Counted from the first letter of the stretch, positions 1-8,213 are shown. The stretch is DNA of 19,326 nucleotides from DSWT01 sp035415725 (GCA_035415725.1 DAOOGN010000084.1:1-19326), one strand, 5' to 3'. Translations and numbers: made by a program. The notes: generated by a model from the letters alone, not told the origin.

Positions 1-54
1 TGCACCCTCCCCCAAGTCCCGTTCGCCACCTGGCAAGGGTGGCTGAATAGTTAC
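1..54 (+). repeat. Repeat A, copy 1 (truncated by the window edge)
   Basis: This stretch is nearly identical to 14052-14105 (one difference in 54) and to the reverse complement of the segment starting at 19230. It contains an imperfect hairpin with arms GCCACC and GGTGGC around a 7-nt loop (25-43). Read on the minus strand, it begins with GTAACTATTCAGCC about 154 nt downstream of the stop codon of the minus-strand gene at 208-513. The other two copies have the same geometry relative to their upstream gene. The left part of the unit is cut off by the window start. Confidence 0.85.
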
Positions 55-56
55 TG

Positions 57-110
57 CACGGATTGACATGAAAAGTATGAGAAATCAGTGCAATCCGTGT
101 CATCCGTGGC
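57..110 (-). repeat. Repeat B, truncated copy
   Basis: On the minus strand this copy starts with the arm GCCACGGATGACACGGATTG (complement of 91-110), identical to the left arm of the full copy at 8032-8096. It continues through a similar AT-rich loop to a shortened second arm. The outer ten or so bases of that second arm are missing, where the segment meets the end of repeat A at position 54. The element is non-coding and palindromic. Confidence 0.75.
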
Positions 111-164
111 AAAAAACCAAAGTCGTTTTTCCACCACCGCGCGCCGTCCCAGAAAGCCGGAATA

Positions 165-191
165 AAAAAGCCCCCGCAATTCTGCGGGGGC
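165..191 (-). terminator. Intrinsic terminator of the small minus-strand gene
   Basis: A perfect 9-bp GC-rich stem (GCCCCCGCA at 170-178, TGCGGGGGC at 183-191) with a 4-nt loop is followed on the minus strand by a run of six T at 164-169. It lies 16 nt past the stop codon of the gene at 208-513, the classic position and form of a rho-independent terminator. Confidence 0.9.
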
Positions 192-207
192 TAAACCGGA
201 AAATGCA

Positions 208-513
208 CTAAATCTGGAAACTACTCCGCGCCGGTACAACCTTCTGATGATACTCCTGGACGTAAGCTAACAGGCGGTGCTTTGCCTGCAGCCACGGTTC
301 GGAGATGAGGAAAGCCTCGACAAATTGCAGGTCCTCCCCTACAAAGCCCATACTGATCTGCGGCCATGGGCCATATAACGTGTACCAGGCATCACTCAGC
401 TCAAGTCCGGCTTGCTGCAGGGCCGTAGAAAACTCCTGGATGAATGTGAAGTAGCTTTTTTCCTGTCCCTGCTTGATGTCCCAGGTCAAAACTAACTTAA
501 CCGGCGTACTCAT
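208..513 (-). CDS. Conserved-looking hypothetical protein, 101 aa
   Basis: A small soluble protein with no signal peptide or membrane segment. I do not recognise the family. The alternation of a beta strand (VKLVLTWDI, residues 5-13), a long helix (QEKSYFTFIQEFSTALQQAG) and a second strand/helix unit suggests a ferredoxin-like or dimeric alpha-beta-barrel fold. That is only inference from the pattern. The ATG at 513 has a GAGG ribosome binding site 7 nt upstream (minus strand), and a strong intrinsic terminator follows the stop. The gene lies 147 nt downstream of the giant surface protein gene, and the gap holds GC-rich hairpins, so it is probably transcribed or regulated partly on its own. 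It is a credible gene because RBS, ORF and terminator agree. Confidence 0.75.
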   Translation of the reverse strand: MSTPVKLVLTWDIKQGQEKSYFTFIQEFSTALQQAGLELSDAWYTLYGPWPQISMGFVGEDLQFVEAFLISEPWLQAKHRLLAYVQEYHQKVVPARSSFQI

Positions 514-540
514 CGAATCGCCTCATTGTTTGATGATGCA

Positions 541-637
541 GCTTCCGCCGCGGCGGAAGCCGTCGGCTGAACCCACCAAACCCTACGAGCCGATAGCTCA
601 GTCCCCCGGAGGGGGCTTGATGCGTCGAGCCGTAGGG
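541..637 (-). other. Structured GC-rich intergenic segment (palindrome plus branched fold)
   Basis: The gap between the giant gene and the small gene contains a perfect 20-nt palindrome at 541-560. Next to it is a potential three-way fold: CCCTACG (581-587) pairs with CGTAGGG (631-637) and encloses GAGC/GCTC (587-590 with 596-599) and CCCCC/GGGGG (603-607 with 611-615). There is no T-run, so it is not a standard intrinsic terminator. On the minus strand it would be the leader of the small gene or the trailer of the large one. It does not match any riboswitch consensus I know, and it is too short for a tRNA despite the 7-bp outer stem. Confidence 0.5.
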
Positions 638-660
638 CTTCAGTCAGCTCGAAAACCGTG

Positions 661-3600
661 TCAATGGTTCCTAAGCACCAACGGCAGGAAGATAAAGTAA
701 TCGGATTTGACGATGGTGAAGGTAACCGGGACAAGCACAACCCCCTCATCCGTGTCGTTGCTGACAATGCGCAGCCCGGCCGTGTACTTACCTGATCCAA
801 GTCCGGCGGGATCGAGATACAAGGTGACGAGGGCCATCGTTCCAGAAGGGGTGTTTAGGGCAGGCAGATAAGCCGTCTGTTCCGATCCAGCAACCGTGAA
901 CTCAAGCCAAGTCGTTGTTGTCGGTGTCACCTCAATACTCCAGGTCAGCGTCGCGGTGCCCGTGTTACTCACCACCAGCGTTCCTTGCAACACTTCCGTC
1001 GCACCTTCCGCGGCAGACACAGCAAAACTTGGAGGGGCCCAGGCGATTTCCGGCGCGCCAGATTGTGCAGTTACCGTGAAGGTAACAGGTACATCGAGAA
1101 CAGGTGCATTAACAGCATTACTGCTGATACGGATATCAGCGGTGTAAACGTCCGGGGTGAGGCCAGCCACAAAGGTAACGACCAGCTCGGCATCTTCGCC
1201 GGGTGCGACGGTTCCGCCAGCCGGGAGCAGACTCAACCATACTTCCGCCACAGGCGTGACGATAGCCGTCCAGATCAAATCGGCGGTACCGGTATTGGTG
1301 ATTGTAATGTGGCGATCGAAAGCAAGATAGCCTTCCTCCGCCGCTTCAGCGAGCGCATCCGGCGACACAGCCATGTGAGATGCTCCGGTCACCTGAACCT
1401 GCCGTGTCACAGTTTGCGGGTCGTGGCACGGATTGTCTACTGTCATAACCACAGTGTACGTATCGCTCACCGCATACGTGTGTTTCACCACTTGCCCAAC
1501 GCCCTCACCGCTATCACCGAACGTCCAGGTATACGTCAATGGCGTGTTACCGGCCTCAACCGCCCCCTGGAAGGTGACCTCAGCACCTGCCACCGGAGAT
1601 GCAGGAAAATAGCTGAAGCTGGGATTCCATGGTGACACACAGCCGGTGCCATAGTAGAAGACCGAAGTCTGATTGCTGGCTACAGGGGTAATTTGAGTAG
1701 CATCCCCCGTGGCAACGTTGGTGATTTCCTGACCCTCCATGGTGGCAATGTTCAACACGATGATTTGCACGTGCCCTGTTGTTCCCTGAGGAAGATTGCC
1801 CAGGTTGCACGTCACCGTGCCGCCGGCGCCAACGCCTTCTTTCGTACATTCTGCCGGGGCGTCAACATAGTACGTCAAAGACGACAGATCATCGGTCAAC
1901 ACAACCTGGCTGAGCAGACCGCCGCCGCTGTTGGTATAATAGATTGTGTAGGTAATCGGCTGGTTCTGTGCCGTGACCACAGGCGGGTGGGCCTCTTTGC
2001 GCAAAGTCAATGCCGGCGCTTGAATGGAGGACTCAACCGGTCCACCGTTGCTCGTCTCTGCCGCCGACAGACGGTCCGATTGAATCGTGTAGTTCTCATT
2101 GACCATCTGCCCGCTGGCACCAGCTTTGACCCGCACGACCAGTTGTACCGTTCCTACAGTATCAACCGGCAACATTGCCCGATTCCAGGTAACCACCCCA
2201 CCGGCTTCTTCACAGTGATCACCACCCGAACAACTCACGTAATCGGCCTTGTCAGGCAATGGATCCGTAATGACCACATTGTAAGCCGAGTCGGTGCCGT
2301 AGTTCTCATAGGTGAGGGTATAGGTAAGCAAATCACCAGGCGCAACCGGGTGCGTGGGGACAACAGTTTTAGCCACCCGCAGCCACGGACGTGCAACGCG
2401 GGTGACGAGAGGAGTCTCGATGGGACGCACAGGCACGCCGGTGGCAGAGCTTGCCGTCACATTGACCAGATTGCTACCCTCCGCAGACGCTGCAACCGTG
2501 CCCCAAATCAAGAAATATCCGCCGAGATTGTTGTTCAAAGAAGCACAGGTCCACACAGCCTCCCCACCACTCCCCACAGGCGGGGTAAAAGACCACCCGG
2601 CAGGACAAGAAGTGCCATAGGCCGCCGTCTGGCCTATATAGGTAAAGTCACTAGGAAGGGTATCGGTAATGCGCACATTGGTAAGCGCGCCGGCGGTCAC
2701 ATTGGTATTGGTATAATAAACGGTATACGTCAGAACACGGCCGGGGAAAGCCGGAACAGGCGTCGCCGACTTGCTGGTGGCAACACTGGCGCTCCACGCA
2801 TACGCTGTGTCGCTCTGCAACGTCGTTTGCCGAGTGGTCATATCGACGGTGTTGGTGTAGAAAGCGGCCTCCCCCAGAACCTCGACATCGAAGTAGAGCT
2901 CCTGCAACTCGTTAATACCCAGACTGAGCGTCCGGGTGACGTAGCCGGCTCCAGGGGCAGGCGCGTTCCATCCATAGAACGCATGGTTATCGCTAAGGTA
3001 GCCGATGCTGGTCCCCCACGTATCGGTCAGCACTACACCCGTTGCCGTATAGGTGCCGTTATTTCTAAGATAAATAATGTAGCGCATTTTATTGTTGGGT
3101 GGAACAGGAGGAGCAGCGAGATCAGGGGCGACTTTGTCGAGTGTGATAATGGGTCGATCCAACACCACCGACAACGCATCGCCGATGTCCAGCAGACCCG
3201 GCGTTTGTAACTCAGCCGTTGCCCCGAACTGCGTCAGTTGATAGGGCAATGGCGCCTTGACTTGAAGCGTAATCTGGATGACCTTTTCCACGCCATCATT
3301 GGGAACCGTATCGGCAAATACAGTATTGCCCTGCACCGGCGCAGGCGTCGCGGAAATGAAGTTCACATACGGCCCGTAATCCAGAGTAATCGTGACCGGT
3401 GCTGCAACCGTACCGGTATTGCTATAAGCCACCGTATAGAGGATTGTCTCACCGGCGTGGGCGTGGGATGGGCCGATCAAATCCATTCCCACTGCCGCTA
3501 CCCACAGCGGCGTCACTGTTTGGCGCTGATGGGGACGCGAGTTGTCACTATCCCAGGCCAGCGTATTCACTACAGAGGTCGCTCCGTCGGTAATGATATC

Positions 3601-6213
3601 GCGGACGCGCATCGTCACAACAATTTCGTCATACGCGCCGCGCTCAAGTGTGCCCAGATTCCATTGTAAGCGACGCGCAGCAGGATCGTGTGCCGTCATC
3701 GGTGGGTCCGCGCTCACAAAGATCAGATTGGCATCATAGGTGTCGGCAATGAACGCATTCGTATAGGTGTACACCACGCTACTATTGCTATAAGCGATCG
3801 TATAGGTGAGGTACTCCCCCGGATAGGTATTCGGCTGTAGCACCGTCTTGTCAGCCTCGAACCCCAAAACCCGCAAACAACCTGGGCATACATCGTGTGA
3901 CAGCGCCGCTGCGATGTCGGCGTAGGAGCGCTCATAAGGAACTACCCCCGGTTTAGTGCTGAAGTCCACTACTTCGGCATAGTTATCCAGACCCGTACCC
4001 GGCATTGCGCCATCGGTCACTGACACGACATATTGAATCTGAGACGTCGTGGCAACTGCCAGGGCACTGAACTTCCAGCAGATCTTTCCGGCAGCGCCTG
4101 GCGCCGGTGAAGAGACCAGATTAGGCGGAGTATTCTTGTTCTGCAAGAACATCACGCCTTCCGGCAAAGTATCGCAGATTTGAATGTCGTAGGCAGGAGA
4201 TCGACCGGAATTTCGGAACGTGATTTGATAGTCTACCGGGAAAGCGACATCACGCGAGCCACTATCGGTGCGCGTAATGTCGAAATTGGTATTGCTCAAA
4301 GTTGGTTGAATCACGCGAATAGTAGCCTCACGCGGACCCTCGGAATGTCCGCCCGCCCAATACATTGTAACACTGTTCTTGTCAGATTTAGAAGCGATCA
4401 AGTCGGAGGCACTCACATAGACCCGCTGACTTTCATAATCCAGGCCGCTATTGACGACGGTGTAGGTAGAGGTGATAACGTAGCCAGAGGGAGACGGCGG
4501 TAGCGCACCCAGCGACCATCCCAACAACGTCTTAATCCTACCCTGATATGTAGGGCCAGCCGCGGTCTGTTGACCCAGCAACACCCCACCGGTACCCTCG
4601 ACAGTGACCGGGGTAAGCAGTTGGAATCCAAGCGGCAACGTGTCCGTATAGTAGAACACCGGTAAGATAACATTGGGGCCAACTTCCAACCTGACATAAT
4701 ACGTCACTACATTGCCCATAGTCACTTCGGTGTTAGCAACAGGGGTGGAGGTTTTGGTATTGTGTACTTCTAACGCAAAAGTGTAGCCGGCATTGGTCTT
4801 ATAGATGCCCTCATGCAACATCGCGGCAGGATAGGTATCATAGCTCATTTGCGAAGTCGCGGTAAAGCTATGACCGGCCTCCAACGGAGATGGCAGTGTT
4901 GCAGTGACTACCGGCGCCCACGAAGTGCCGGAGGCCATATCCACCGGCACCTCCCACGTCAATACCGTGGTATTACCCACCTGGACCATGCCATCATACG
5001 CAGGCTTAGTCGTCTCCACGGTCAAAGACACCCCCAGCGTCGCGGTAAAAATGGCATCATAAGCGGTAGGCCGTGACGATGCACCAACATGGGTATAGGT
5101 TAAGCGTACTTGTCCCCCGCCTCCGCCAATCCCGCCGGTGAACTGATGCACTATCGTCGTATTCACCAGGGGATTGATCGCGACGACACTGAACCTCGCA
5201 TCATCCACCGCATTCACAGCCGAATAAGGCGCGTTGGACGCTTCAGAGATTACACAACCTGGGGCATTGCACCAGCGTAGCACGGGCTGGATTTTTAATC
5301 GGCTGCTATGGGAGACTTCAACCACCGGCGTCTTGATAGCGGGGTCGGTATCGCGCATCCGCACTGCCTGGATGGTATACTCCAAGGTGGTGGGCTGGGT
5401 AATCTCCGTAGAAACGGCGTATTCAAGTTGATAACCGTCCACCGCGGTCTTGCTATCCAGTGCCGCGTGTACCCCCGAAACCACCGCGGTCCACGCGGGG
5501 GAGGAAGACAGCGGCACCAGACCATCTTGCAACACGACGCGCGGTGTGACACTATAGGCTGTCGTTCCGTTCGGGATGACAAACTGCACGACAATTGTCG
5601 CCGTCTCACCGGCTACGGCCTCATGTTCCCCATTATTCAACATAATGAGGCTGGTGGTATTTGACTTCAAAATGCCCGGCCCAACAATGGTATTGGCACC
5701 ATTGCGCGTTGCTGAACGGCATCCATCCGCATTGCACAAGTATGCTGCCGCAACATAAGGCAGAGGATCACCGAGGATATTGCCCGTCGCCGGCACTTGC
5801 GCCGTCACCGTGAAATTGACCGTCGACACGGGAAACGAAGGGGAAACGGTCCAGGTAACCACGTTGCTGCCCGGTGACCACGACGGGGTAGCAAAGCTAT
5901 GCGTTGATGCGCCGGTCACTGCCAACTGGCTGGCCAGCGTGAAAGTAATGATCCCGCTATCCGCGGCCTGATTTTGCACCCGAATGGCAATCGTGTACTG
6001 CACCTCGGCGCCGGGCGCAGCCGAAGGTGCATTCACCGAGGTAATCGACACATTAGGCGGCACCTGCGGTGCCGCACTGACGTTACCCCACCCTACCAAC
6101 AGAACCAAACTCACCACAAAAATCGCCCCTATGGTCAACCCAAGGCGTCGCCTACAAGCGCAGCACATACCAATGCTGTTTACCTCAACGTGATCATTTG
6201 TATTAGCTGGCAT
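661..6213 (-). CDS. Giant exported DUF11-repeat / PKD / BACON-like surface protein
   Basis: An 1850-residue secreted protein. The ATG at 6213 is preceded by AGGAGG with a 6-nt spacer. A signal peptide is clear: RRR at 21-23, a hydrophobic core at about 24-43, and an AxA-like cleavage region near 45-49. The long n-region carries three Cys at 17, 18 and 20. From about residue 54 to 1520 there is a chain of Ig-like DUF11 units with the hallmark start (K-x-pro-rich, then LTYTxxYxNxG, then DTLP). Clear units start near residues 641, 786, 909, 1023, 1148, 1278 and 1401. A PKD domain follows at about 1524-1610 (YTWTFGDSG, then HTYAVSDTYTV), then two BACON-like Ig repeats at about 1612-1713 and 1715-1843 (ITNTGTADLIW and VVSNTGTATLTW). 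The C terminus ends FIFLPLVLRNH. Such proteins are usually extracellular adhesins or surface-layer components; there is no enzymatic domain. A run of Gly at about residues 358-366 stands out. The gene has its own promoter at 6275-6303. Confidence 0.9.
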   Translation of the reverse strand: MPANTNDHVEVNSIGMCCACRRRLGLTIGAIFVVSLVLLVGWGNVSAAPQVPPNVSITSVNAPSAAPGAEVQYTIAIRVQNQAADSGIITFTLASQLAVTGASTHSFATPSWSPGSNVVTWTVSPSFPVSTVNFTVTAQVPATGNILGDPLPYVAAAYLCNADGCRSATRNGANTIVGPGILKSNTTSLIMLNNGEHEAVAGETATIVVQFVIPNGTTAYSVTPRVVLQDGLVPLSSSPAWTAVVSGVHAALDSKTAVDGYQLEYAVSTEITQPTTLEYTIQAVRMRDTDPAIKTPVVEVSHSSRLKIQPVLRWCNAPGCVISEASNAPYSAVNAVDDARFSVVAINPLVNTTIVHQFTGGIGGGGGQVRLTYTHVGASSRPTAYDAIFTATLGVSLTVETTKPAYDGMVQVGNTTVLTWEVPVDMASGTSWAPVVTATLPSPLEAGHSFTATSQMSYDTYPAAMLHEGIYKTNAGYTFALEVHNTKTSTPVANTEVTMGNVVTYYVRLEVGPNVILPVFYYTDTLPLGFQLLTPVTVEGTGGVLLGQQTAAGPTYQGRIKTLLGWSLGALPPSPSGYVITSTYTVVNSGLDYESQRVYVSASDLIASKSDKNSVTMYWAGGHSEGPREATIRVIQPTLSNTNFDITRTDSGSRDVAFPVDYQITFRNSGRSPAYDIQICDTLPEGVMFLQNKNTPPNLVSSPAPGAAGKICWKFSALAVATTSQIQYVVSVTDGAMPGTGLDNYAEVVDFSTKPGVVPYERSYADIAAALSHDVCPGCLRVLGFEADKTVLQPNTYPGEYLTYTIAYSNSSVVYTYTNAFIADTYDANLIFVSADPPMTAHDPAARRLQWNLGTLERGAYDEIVVTMRVRDIITDGATSVVNTLAWDSDNSRPHQRQTVTPLWVAAVGMDLIGPSHAHAGETILYTVAYSNTGTVAAPVTITLDYGPYVNFISATPAPVQGNTVFADTVPNDGVEKVIQITLQVKAPLPYQLTQFGATAELQTPGLLDIGDALSVVLDRPIITLDKVAPDLAAPPVPPNNKMRYIIYLRNNGTYTATGVVLTDTWGTSIGYLSDNHAFYGWNAPAPGAGYVTRTLSLGINELQELYFDVEVLGEAAFYTNTVDMTTRQTTLQSDTAYAWSASVATSKSATPVPAFPGRVLTYTVYYTNTNVTAGALTNVRITDTLPSDFTYIGQTAAYGTSCPAGWSFTPPVGSGGEAVWTCASLNNNLGGYFLIWGTVAASAEGSNLVNVTASSATGVPVRPIETPLVTRVARPWLRVAKTVVPTHPVAPGDLLTYTLTYENYGTDSAYNVVITDPLPDKADYVSCSGGDHCEEAGGVVTWNRAMLPVDTVGTVQLVVRVKAGASGQMVNENYTIQSDRLSAAETSNGGPVESSIQAPALTLRKEAHPPVVTAQNQPITYTIYYTNSGGGLLSQVVLTDDLSSLTYYVDAPAECTKEGVGAGGTVTCNLGNLPQGTTGHVQIIVLNIATMEGQEITNVATGDATQITPVASNQTSVFYYGTGCVSPWNPSFSYFPASPVAGAEVTFQGAVEAGNTPLTYTWTFGDSGEGVGQVVKHTYAVSDTYTVVMTVDNPCHDPQTVTRQVQVTGASHMAVSPDALAEAAEEGYLAFDRHITITNTGTADLIWTAIVTPVAEVWLSLLPAGGTVAPGEDAELVVTFVAGLTPDVYTADIRISSNAVNAPVLDVPVTFTVTAQSGAPEIAWAPPSFAVSAAEGATEVLQGTLVVSNTGTATLTWSIEVTPTTTTWLEFTVAGSEQTAYLPALNTPSGTMALVTLYLDPAGLGSGKYTAGLRIVSNDTDEGVVLVPVTFTIVKSDYFIFLPLVLRNH

Positions 6214-6274
6214 CGCATCCTCCTTATTTCTACTAAGTCCGCGAGAATAATTAAACTTAAATCAAACCATCCGA

Positions 6275-6303
6275 ATTTTACCACACAAAAACAATCATGA
6301 CAA
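6275..6303 (-). promoter_or_regulatory. Sigma-70-like promoter of the giant surface protein gene
   Basis: On the minus strand TTGTCA (6298-6303) and TAAAAT (6275-6280) are separated by exactly 17 bp. They lie about 60 nt upstream of the ATG at 6213, in an AT-rich gap between the TPR gene and the surface protein gene. The -35 differs from consensus at one base (TTGTCA for TTGACA) and the -10 at one (TAAAAT for TATAAT). Confidence 0.6.
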
Positions 6304-6334
6304 CTGTTTTTTCAGAAGCACCTTGTTACATTCA

Positions 6335-7153
6335 TCACGGTCCCACTTGCTCCAGAATATCCTGCGCCTCTTTGGCCCAACGCTCCGGCGGCTGGGTATC
6401 CAAAAACTTCTGGAGGGTTTCTTGCGCCAACGCTGTTTCCCCCTTGGAATAATACGCCAATCCCAGGGCATACAGGGCCTCACGCATCTCAGGATTGGCC
6501 TGAACCGCCTGCTCCAGCAAAGTGATCGCTTCATCCACTTTGTTCTGACTCATATACAAGGTGCCTAGCCCCACCAGCGCCTCGGGTTTCCCTGGTGACA
6601 GCTTCAAGACCTGCTGGAATTCCGCCTCTGCCTGGGTCAAATAGGACGAGTCGGAGGTAGAACTGGCTATCTGGAGGTAGGTAGCGCCCAGTTGATAGTG
6701 ACTATCGGGGTCATTGGGATCAGCCTCAAGCGCCGATTTGAACTCCTGAACGGCTGTTTCCATCTCGCCGGTTTGATAGGCCAGCACTCCCAGGTTGTGA
6801 TGGACGGCGGACGCGCGCTCAGGTTCAAGTTCCAACGCCTGCAGAAAAGACTCACGCGCTTCCGGGTATTCGCCCAGATTAAACCGGGCCAATCCGAGGA
6901 GAAAATGGGCTTCGGCATTCCCGGCATCCGCAGCGACGACCTGTTGTAAGGCGTCACGCGCTGCAGCATAGTCACCCGCCTCAAGTTGTGCCTGGATGGC
7001 TTCTTTATCAAACTGCGGCGGCACGGCTTCCTGACTGTTCTCCGCTGCCTTTTCGGCGGTGGGAGAAGACAAACGCATGGCCAGAAATAGCCCTACCCCT
7101 ACCAATACAACAATGATCCCTCCAATGAGAAAAAGTTGCCCGCGTTTTTGCAT
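6335..7153 (-). CDS. Membrane-anchored tetratricopeptide repeat (TPR) protein
   Basis: A 272-residue protein with an N-terminal membrane anchor (residues about 7-26, preceded by MQKRG and with no cleavage site). A short polar linker leads to five or six TPR units from about residue 52 to the end. Clear units begin NAEAHFLLGLARFNLGEYPEA, ASAVHHNLGVLAYQTGEMETA, DPDSHYQLGATYLQ (with a Ser/Thr insertion), PEALVGLGTLYMSQNKVDEA and REALYALGLAYYSKGETALA. TPRs form a helical scaffold for protein-protein contacts, presumably here on the outer face of the membrane. The ATG at 7153 has AGGAGG upstream. It lies 121 nt before the giant surface protein gene on the same strand, so a role in assembling or handling surface proteins is possible, but this is inferred from position only. 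Confidence 0.88.
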   Translation of the reverse strand: MQKRGQLFLIGGIIVVLVGVGLFLAMRLSSPTAEKAAENSQEAVPPQFDKEAIQAQLEAGDYAAARDALQQVVAADAGNAEAHFLLGLARFNLGEYPEARESFLQALELEPERASAVHHNLGVLAYQTGEMETAVQEFKSALEADPNDPDSHYQLGATYLQIASSTSDSSYLTQAEAEFQQVLKLSPGKPEALVGLGTLYMSQNKVDEAITLLEQAVQANPEMREALYALGLAYYSKGETALAQETLQKFLDTQPPERWAKEAQDILEQVGP

Positions 7154-7178
7154 GAAAAGCCTCCTTGCTGTCGTTCCG

Positions 7179-7226
7179 GCACTGATTTCTTATACTTTTC
7201 GTATCCATCCGCGGCTAGTTTTTTAT
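7179..7226 (+). repeat. Repeat B, decayed partial copy
   Basis: The segment matches the loop and right arm of the full repeat B at 8051-8107. The shared parts are GCACTGATTT, then TTATACTTT, then a shortened arm ending in CCGCGGCTAG and a T-rich tail, with a deletion of about nine bases. The left arm is missing. It lies in the gap upstream of the TPR gene. Confidence 0.6.
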
Positions 7227-7263
7227 AGCCACCCCACGCAATCCCGAAGAACCCGCGTTACCC

Positions 7264-7920
7264 TTACCCTTGTTGAGGCTGGAGAAGGACCACCTGAGTC
7301 TCTTCTGCCCCGCTGGCGTCGGGGAGCACTTTCAGACTCGGCTGGGCATCCCCCCATGTCACCCCCATCTCCTTCAAAAACCGATCCACCGGATTGCGCG
7401 ACAAACGTAACCCGGGCGTGTGATAATTCATCGGCACAACAATGTCCGGTTCAATGAGACTCACAATTTCAGAGGCCATTGCAGGGTTCAACCCGCCGGG
7501 AAGGCCCACCGGGATCAACAGGACATGGACCGATCCCAGCGCTTCGACCTGAGCCTGCGTGGGCGTGTGCCCCAGTTCGCCAAGATGACACACCACCACT
7601 CCATTGACATTCACCGCAAAGACGACATTTTGTCCCCGTTCGGCGCCATGTTTCCGATCACGGAAGGTGGCTACGCCGGCGATGAAAAGCCCGCCAATCT
7701 CATACTCGCCGGGTCCGGCCAGCGTGCGGGAGACGCCACGCAAGCCTTTCCAATGCGCTTCTTTGGGATCATCCAGGAGCAAGCTCGATGTCACGATCTC
7801 GGCACGGCTGCGAGGTAAAACCAAACCGGTTTCTTCTTCATTAAATGGATCCATCACGACCGCCGGATAGCCACGTTCAGTGATCCGAAAACAACCCAAC
7901 CCATACCATGTCAATTCCAT
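7264..7920 (-). CDS. Metallo-beta-lactamase-fold protein (COG2220/UlaG-like) with a degenerate metal site
   Basis: A 218-residue protein starting MELTWYGLGCF. I chose the ATG at 7920, 16 codons inside the longest ORF, because AGGAG lies 7 nt upstream and the MELTWYG start matches the family's first strand. Family landmarks are visible: MDPF (23-26), the GPGEYEIGG block (69-77), HLGELGH (112-118), ALGSVHVLLIPVG (127-139) and VPMNYHTPG (162-170). In the family, the region after the VT strand normally carries the HxHxDH-type metal ligands and the first strand reads GHSC. Here these are VTSSLLLDD (43-51) and GLGC (7-10), so several expected His are absent, although His112, Glu115 and His167 remain. 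It may be a non-catalytic or differently coordinated homologue. It is upstream of the TPR gene with a 110-nt gap. Confidence 0.85.
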   Translation of the reverse strand: MELTWYGLGCFRITERGYPAVVMDPFNEEETGLVLPRSRAEIVTSSLLLDDPKEAHWKGLRGVSRTLAGPGEYEIGGLFIAGVATFRDRKHGAERGQNVVFAVNVNGVVVCHLGELGHTPTQAQVEALGSVHVLLIPVGLPGGLNPAMASEIVSLIEPDIVVPMNYHTPGLRLSRNPVDRFLKEMGVTWGDAQPSLKVLPDASGAEETQVVLLQPQQG

Positions 7921-8031
7921 TGACGACTCCTTGTGTAAAATAGTCGGTTTTGTAGAGCGCAGGATCAATTCGTCCTATGAGATTGGTTCTCTGGGACTTT
8001 GCGCGGTGACGGAAAAACGGCTTTAGTTTTT

Positions 8032-8096
8032 GCCACGGATGACACGGATTGCACTGATTTTTTATACTTTGCGTGTCAATCTGTGAAATCCGTGGC
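8032..8096 (+). repeat. Repeat B, complete palindromic copy
   Basis: Two 20-nt arms, 8032-8051 and 8077-8096, are inverted repeats of each other at 17 of 20 positions and flank a 25-nt AT-rich loop. Each arm is itself built of two related CACGGAT-type units. A truncated copy is at 57-110 and a decayed one at 7179-7226. No open reading frame or transposase is associated; this is a REP/MITE-like non-autonomous or structural repeat. Confidence 0.8.
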
Positions 8097-8213
8097 TGGT
8101 TTCTTATTTCAACCCCACCGACACCACGTTTTAGTTCTCAATCTTAGCGCCTGGGCGCTGACGTTATTATAATCAAAGACTCTCAATTCAACAAGCGGCG
8201 CGCCTGGCAAAAT

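Noticed and set aside
581..637. tRNA-like cloverleaf suggested by a 7-bp outer stem and a TAGCTCAG word
   Set aside because: Only 57 nt long, with no anticodon arm or T-loop GTTCRANNC motif and no CCA context.
985..1635. Long plus-strand open frames opposite the giant DUF11 gene (also 1693-3210)
   Set aside because: They are antisense to a protein with a clear signal peptide and repeat domains, have no good RBS and give low-complexity Arg/His-rich translations typical of shadow frames.
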